DNA of 14,814 bases, taken from Puniceicoccales bacterium (lineage in GTDB: Bacteria > Verrucomicrobiota > Verrucomicrobiia > Opitutales > LL51). Under the pieces are notes generated by a model. The model was not told the DNA's origin, searched no databases, and saw only the letters and a program-made list of their open reading frames with translations. The stretch spans positions 1 through 14,814 of the forward strand of contig JAISBJ010000008.1 in the NCBI GenBank assembly GCA_031266235.1. Reading direction: 5' to 3'. The first letter of the stretch is position 1, and every line of letters starts with the position of its first letter. The position numbers and the translations under genes were made by a program. This document shows positions 14,801-14,814 of the stretch, piece after piece.

Positions 14801-14814
14801 GGCTTAGACGTGGA
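8809..14814 (+). CDS. Giant secreted helical-repeat protein, at least 2002 residues, 3' end outside the window
   Basis: Codon-by-codon reading from ATG 8809 (AAAGGG just upstream) finds no stop through 14814, so one frame is open for 2002 codons and continues past the edge. Residues 1-22 form a signal peptide (charged MEKK, hydrophobic VALLLAPFV, cut near VSA|V or TEA|A). The rest is Lys/Glu/Ala-rich and looks almost wholly helical, with no later membrane segment. Degenerate repeats show as aromatic helices at irregular spacing: SVKWYIDCCQLALNF (~519), FMAYYWLEL (~687), VRQWVDYWILRLEMELAF (~787), ELYKWSDLCQII (~1140), IAYYRKSIELAYASVRF (~1339) and IVAYWKASVEMAMLF (~1450). Related pieces are DFCKDV (~480) and NFCKDAANF (~806). 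Many cysteines are scattered through it. A charged KAEEAR helix spans about 1585-1697; Trp-rich helical segments follow. Early Arg codons are all AGA; CGN codons dominate at the end. The function is unknown. A surface, adhesin-like or structural role is inferred from size, export and helical repeats. It is divergent from atpA. Confidence 0.9.
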   Translation, partial: MEKKITTWVRNVALLLAPFVSAVQTEAAARRAKTTDELEDTTITDNSYVKAYRAEIAKIEKNCKADSIESIDKACGKLKNLQKHIYSGEAVPKDPAKIDFEAIYNGTWTKVEGGMSMKDPLRDVLKEGINKTIGGTIGKGAEAAAKLTDGAEMTTEQYVKIIETIGKFIGYAVLVVKKKDDKAIDLSDYDKLPKRFGAGNLQELVRGIVEELNKAFVAQNSNWEDSFNKKGEEIVNKSKGKFSQHDLESEFRAFEDIKCSEKLIDILEREIMDVMDEAKLTSIKEILTKCGISLGVTYPIGGSMDQMTAKKKEAVTKEAERRLQEAYELCKNSQWKSATVSEQKRRIDDLKWVLLNPKNLSFLGMPADRVLLYEKMCKEGLAEIEYMRDLQIIKDKYAEGGWLWKITGGAFVKLLNMFKDAATKLEEVAEDVKAIQDALNEAKRRVDKGKYDVLTAAATTAVGEIEKKCLEYVGQMAADFCKDVSALDVTEAQTELRGLQAACGNFAKKDFLSGPLKESVKWYIDCCQLALNFRTFNGALRAKCIPDSVKLTEKDWKLKADESLDGLQESWKKNVGEYNRLENLANAGEIKNAMNITGATALASFTTCKTSLETLFTDSEMAFVPNRQDELLDKFHKNDASWMLGSYQAQADATIKEFRILSNETRQLELRERGETYIQAIMLHRVFMAYYWLELNDKDLGDKRNALEQKIADIELIVKEMGDSPSEVELKARINKQIKYVKAIESAKEGIKQFFQSPEKKDEAKRALQGTNPHVSNIPNASFQTEVRQWVDYWILRLEMELAFVNFCKDAANFLENPENIPAKAQEARVVIESATTTAKLKALGDYEKQLGDFKKYCLEVIGNAEKIGTACTEFTANQADETKRDAVLKAMDDFGTHANGPKGIVSAAVLGALKSSSVQIGAAKGGIEGRWHLAVDTKSAQTMERQIVALFYTFSVKDFHTEKDAGQLCTDTQKAWLEAKKMISEGKLKDETEVKFNNALKYFRAIEAALKSGGDDHFTGALSWLTFTEAGQANLDKLKAAIGAVKTAADRVIIDGLKLKAGDYAKKLERRFAEVESFWAAKKDISGSSNSFLNKAKEEKGFGNFEALTTELEQAKAKIQKAVTDCEGKLTIDEIKNELYKWSDLCQIITDLHYYFFAYLYHGMDQKTAIEGLEKTITDAQVRHDSSSVPNKSDTAFHVPAWKKKCEAVKKFSKIYIQRITGAREDTEEFVNDGAIKSTAVLLKLDKIIADVATIDAAEADKAEKNILYISDVRTAVTDYAQQLKGEVSLHAKRNQLKEIAAKFFASGMSEMNKDEALAEIGKVERAAAAAGLIAADIAYYRKSIELAYASVRFVKGEINQAAFEGVIVGVKPDGIKDDKLKREIEAEIAAMKACKAAINDVCVKIAEFKEEFTEETGLAALATLDALKTAIENNVNFNEKLKSRLLQIVAYWKASVEMAMLFAAAENLDALQGGITIAKLDVIDGVGIPADLQAKLEEEKAALLGLAEKIKVADEVKAAFEESPGDAGLKDAAIKAQDAVAQYIKDNKEKSPWFVEGGGLECSLAINGAKKDMESAYKNEIARKAEEARKAEEARLAAEARKAEEARLAAEEAIRKAEEARLAAEARKAEEARLAEEARKAKEAADRLAEEARLAAEEARKAEEARKAEEARLAGEVRKAEEVRLVEEARKAEETASLSIIMPTEKEITMVDAAKKQMERVVKQFSKGEKSFGDLDRAAEEINAIAESAVAQVTNPDLQDDILNNAAIKKAFMAVYVIAQEFNRAPQTEAIADGATKKIDQVWQQVRGFGVDEEASERFRQYCMRQSAPISMEVDVMQFRNDQLPAYAAMDRIDQRRQEALNAIKDPVWQMRVRQYATWKKWEIEIDSAVAEFDEGSRSLSDAEIILEKMDEILGITKSNISEKQWLSLRQYVWRQMEAIVKKIINIVAENVADGRITGAEALGDLDYILRLAERYIDDPALLQGLRREAEGIRQRLRRG
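13561..13899 (+). repeat. KAEEAR-type heptad repeat tract inside the giant gene
   Basis: About 113 codons of units such as RKAEEAR, RLAAEAR and RLAEEAR, roughly seven residues each, near residues 1585-1697 of the giant protein. Glu and Arg/Lys alternate at i, i+4 spacing, typical of TolA-like stalks, coiled coils or single stable alpha-helices. Synonymous codons vary between units (gcg/gcc/gct/gca, cgt/cgc, gaa/gag), so the tract is not a recent exact expansion, although blocks around 13597-13634 and 13669-13706 are nearly identical. Confidence 0.9.

Overview
The window reads as chromosome of a bacterium from the PVC group, most likely Verrucomicrobiota (Opitutae-like). This is inference from protein style. 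The enoyl-ACP reductase, the OleA/FabH-like enzyme and the small secreted protein beside it look like versions I associate with that lineage, and the Mpl and class I aldolase are ordinary Gram-negative types. No search was run. Housekeeping genes are GC-richer, spacers are AT-rich, and several starts lack a clear Shine-Dalgarno sequence.

Everything from the left edge to about 8.63 kb lies on the minus strand. Read 5' to 3' in that direction the order is: atpA (8629-7100), a small secreted protein (6957-6535), an OleA/FabH-like condensing enzyme (6522-5470), mpl for peptidoglycan recycling (5433-4051), a 142-bp tandem duplication that copies the mpl 3' end, class I fructose-bisphosphate aldolase fbaB (3788-2739), a secreted Myb/SANT-like protein with Lys-rich 30-residue repeats (2539-1712), fabI (1660-878), a second secreted basic protein (804-274) followed by a good intrinsic terminator, and the first 31 codons of a third secreted protein running off the left edge (95-1). 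The three secreted-protein genes share a start-proximal box (TTGACATG about 30 nt before the ATG). Two of them also share an almost identical 20-residue signal peptide that ends abruptly where the mature proteins diverge. This looks like a secretion/expression cassette attached to different cargo.

The largest feature starts at 8809 on the plus strand, divergent from atpA. I translated it codon by codon: one reading frame stays open for all 6006 bases to the right edge, at least 2002 codons. It encodes a giant exported, cysteine-containing, almost entirely helical protein with degenerate internal repeats and a roughly 113-residue KAEEAR-type charged helix. Its stop codon lies outside the window, so a caller requiring both ends would miss it.

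The window therefore mixes core metabolism (ATP synthase alpha, glycolysis/gluconeogenesis, fatty-acid elongation, murein recycling) with a group of unfamiliar exported proteins. The exported set (secreted SANT-like and Lys-rich proteins plus a giant helical protein) would fit a host- or community-associated lifestyle, but nothing here proves that. No rRNA, tRNA, CRISPR array, insertion sequence or phage gene was recognised. The longest stretch without a gene is the 262 bp between fbaB and mpl, which the tandem duplication largely fills.
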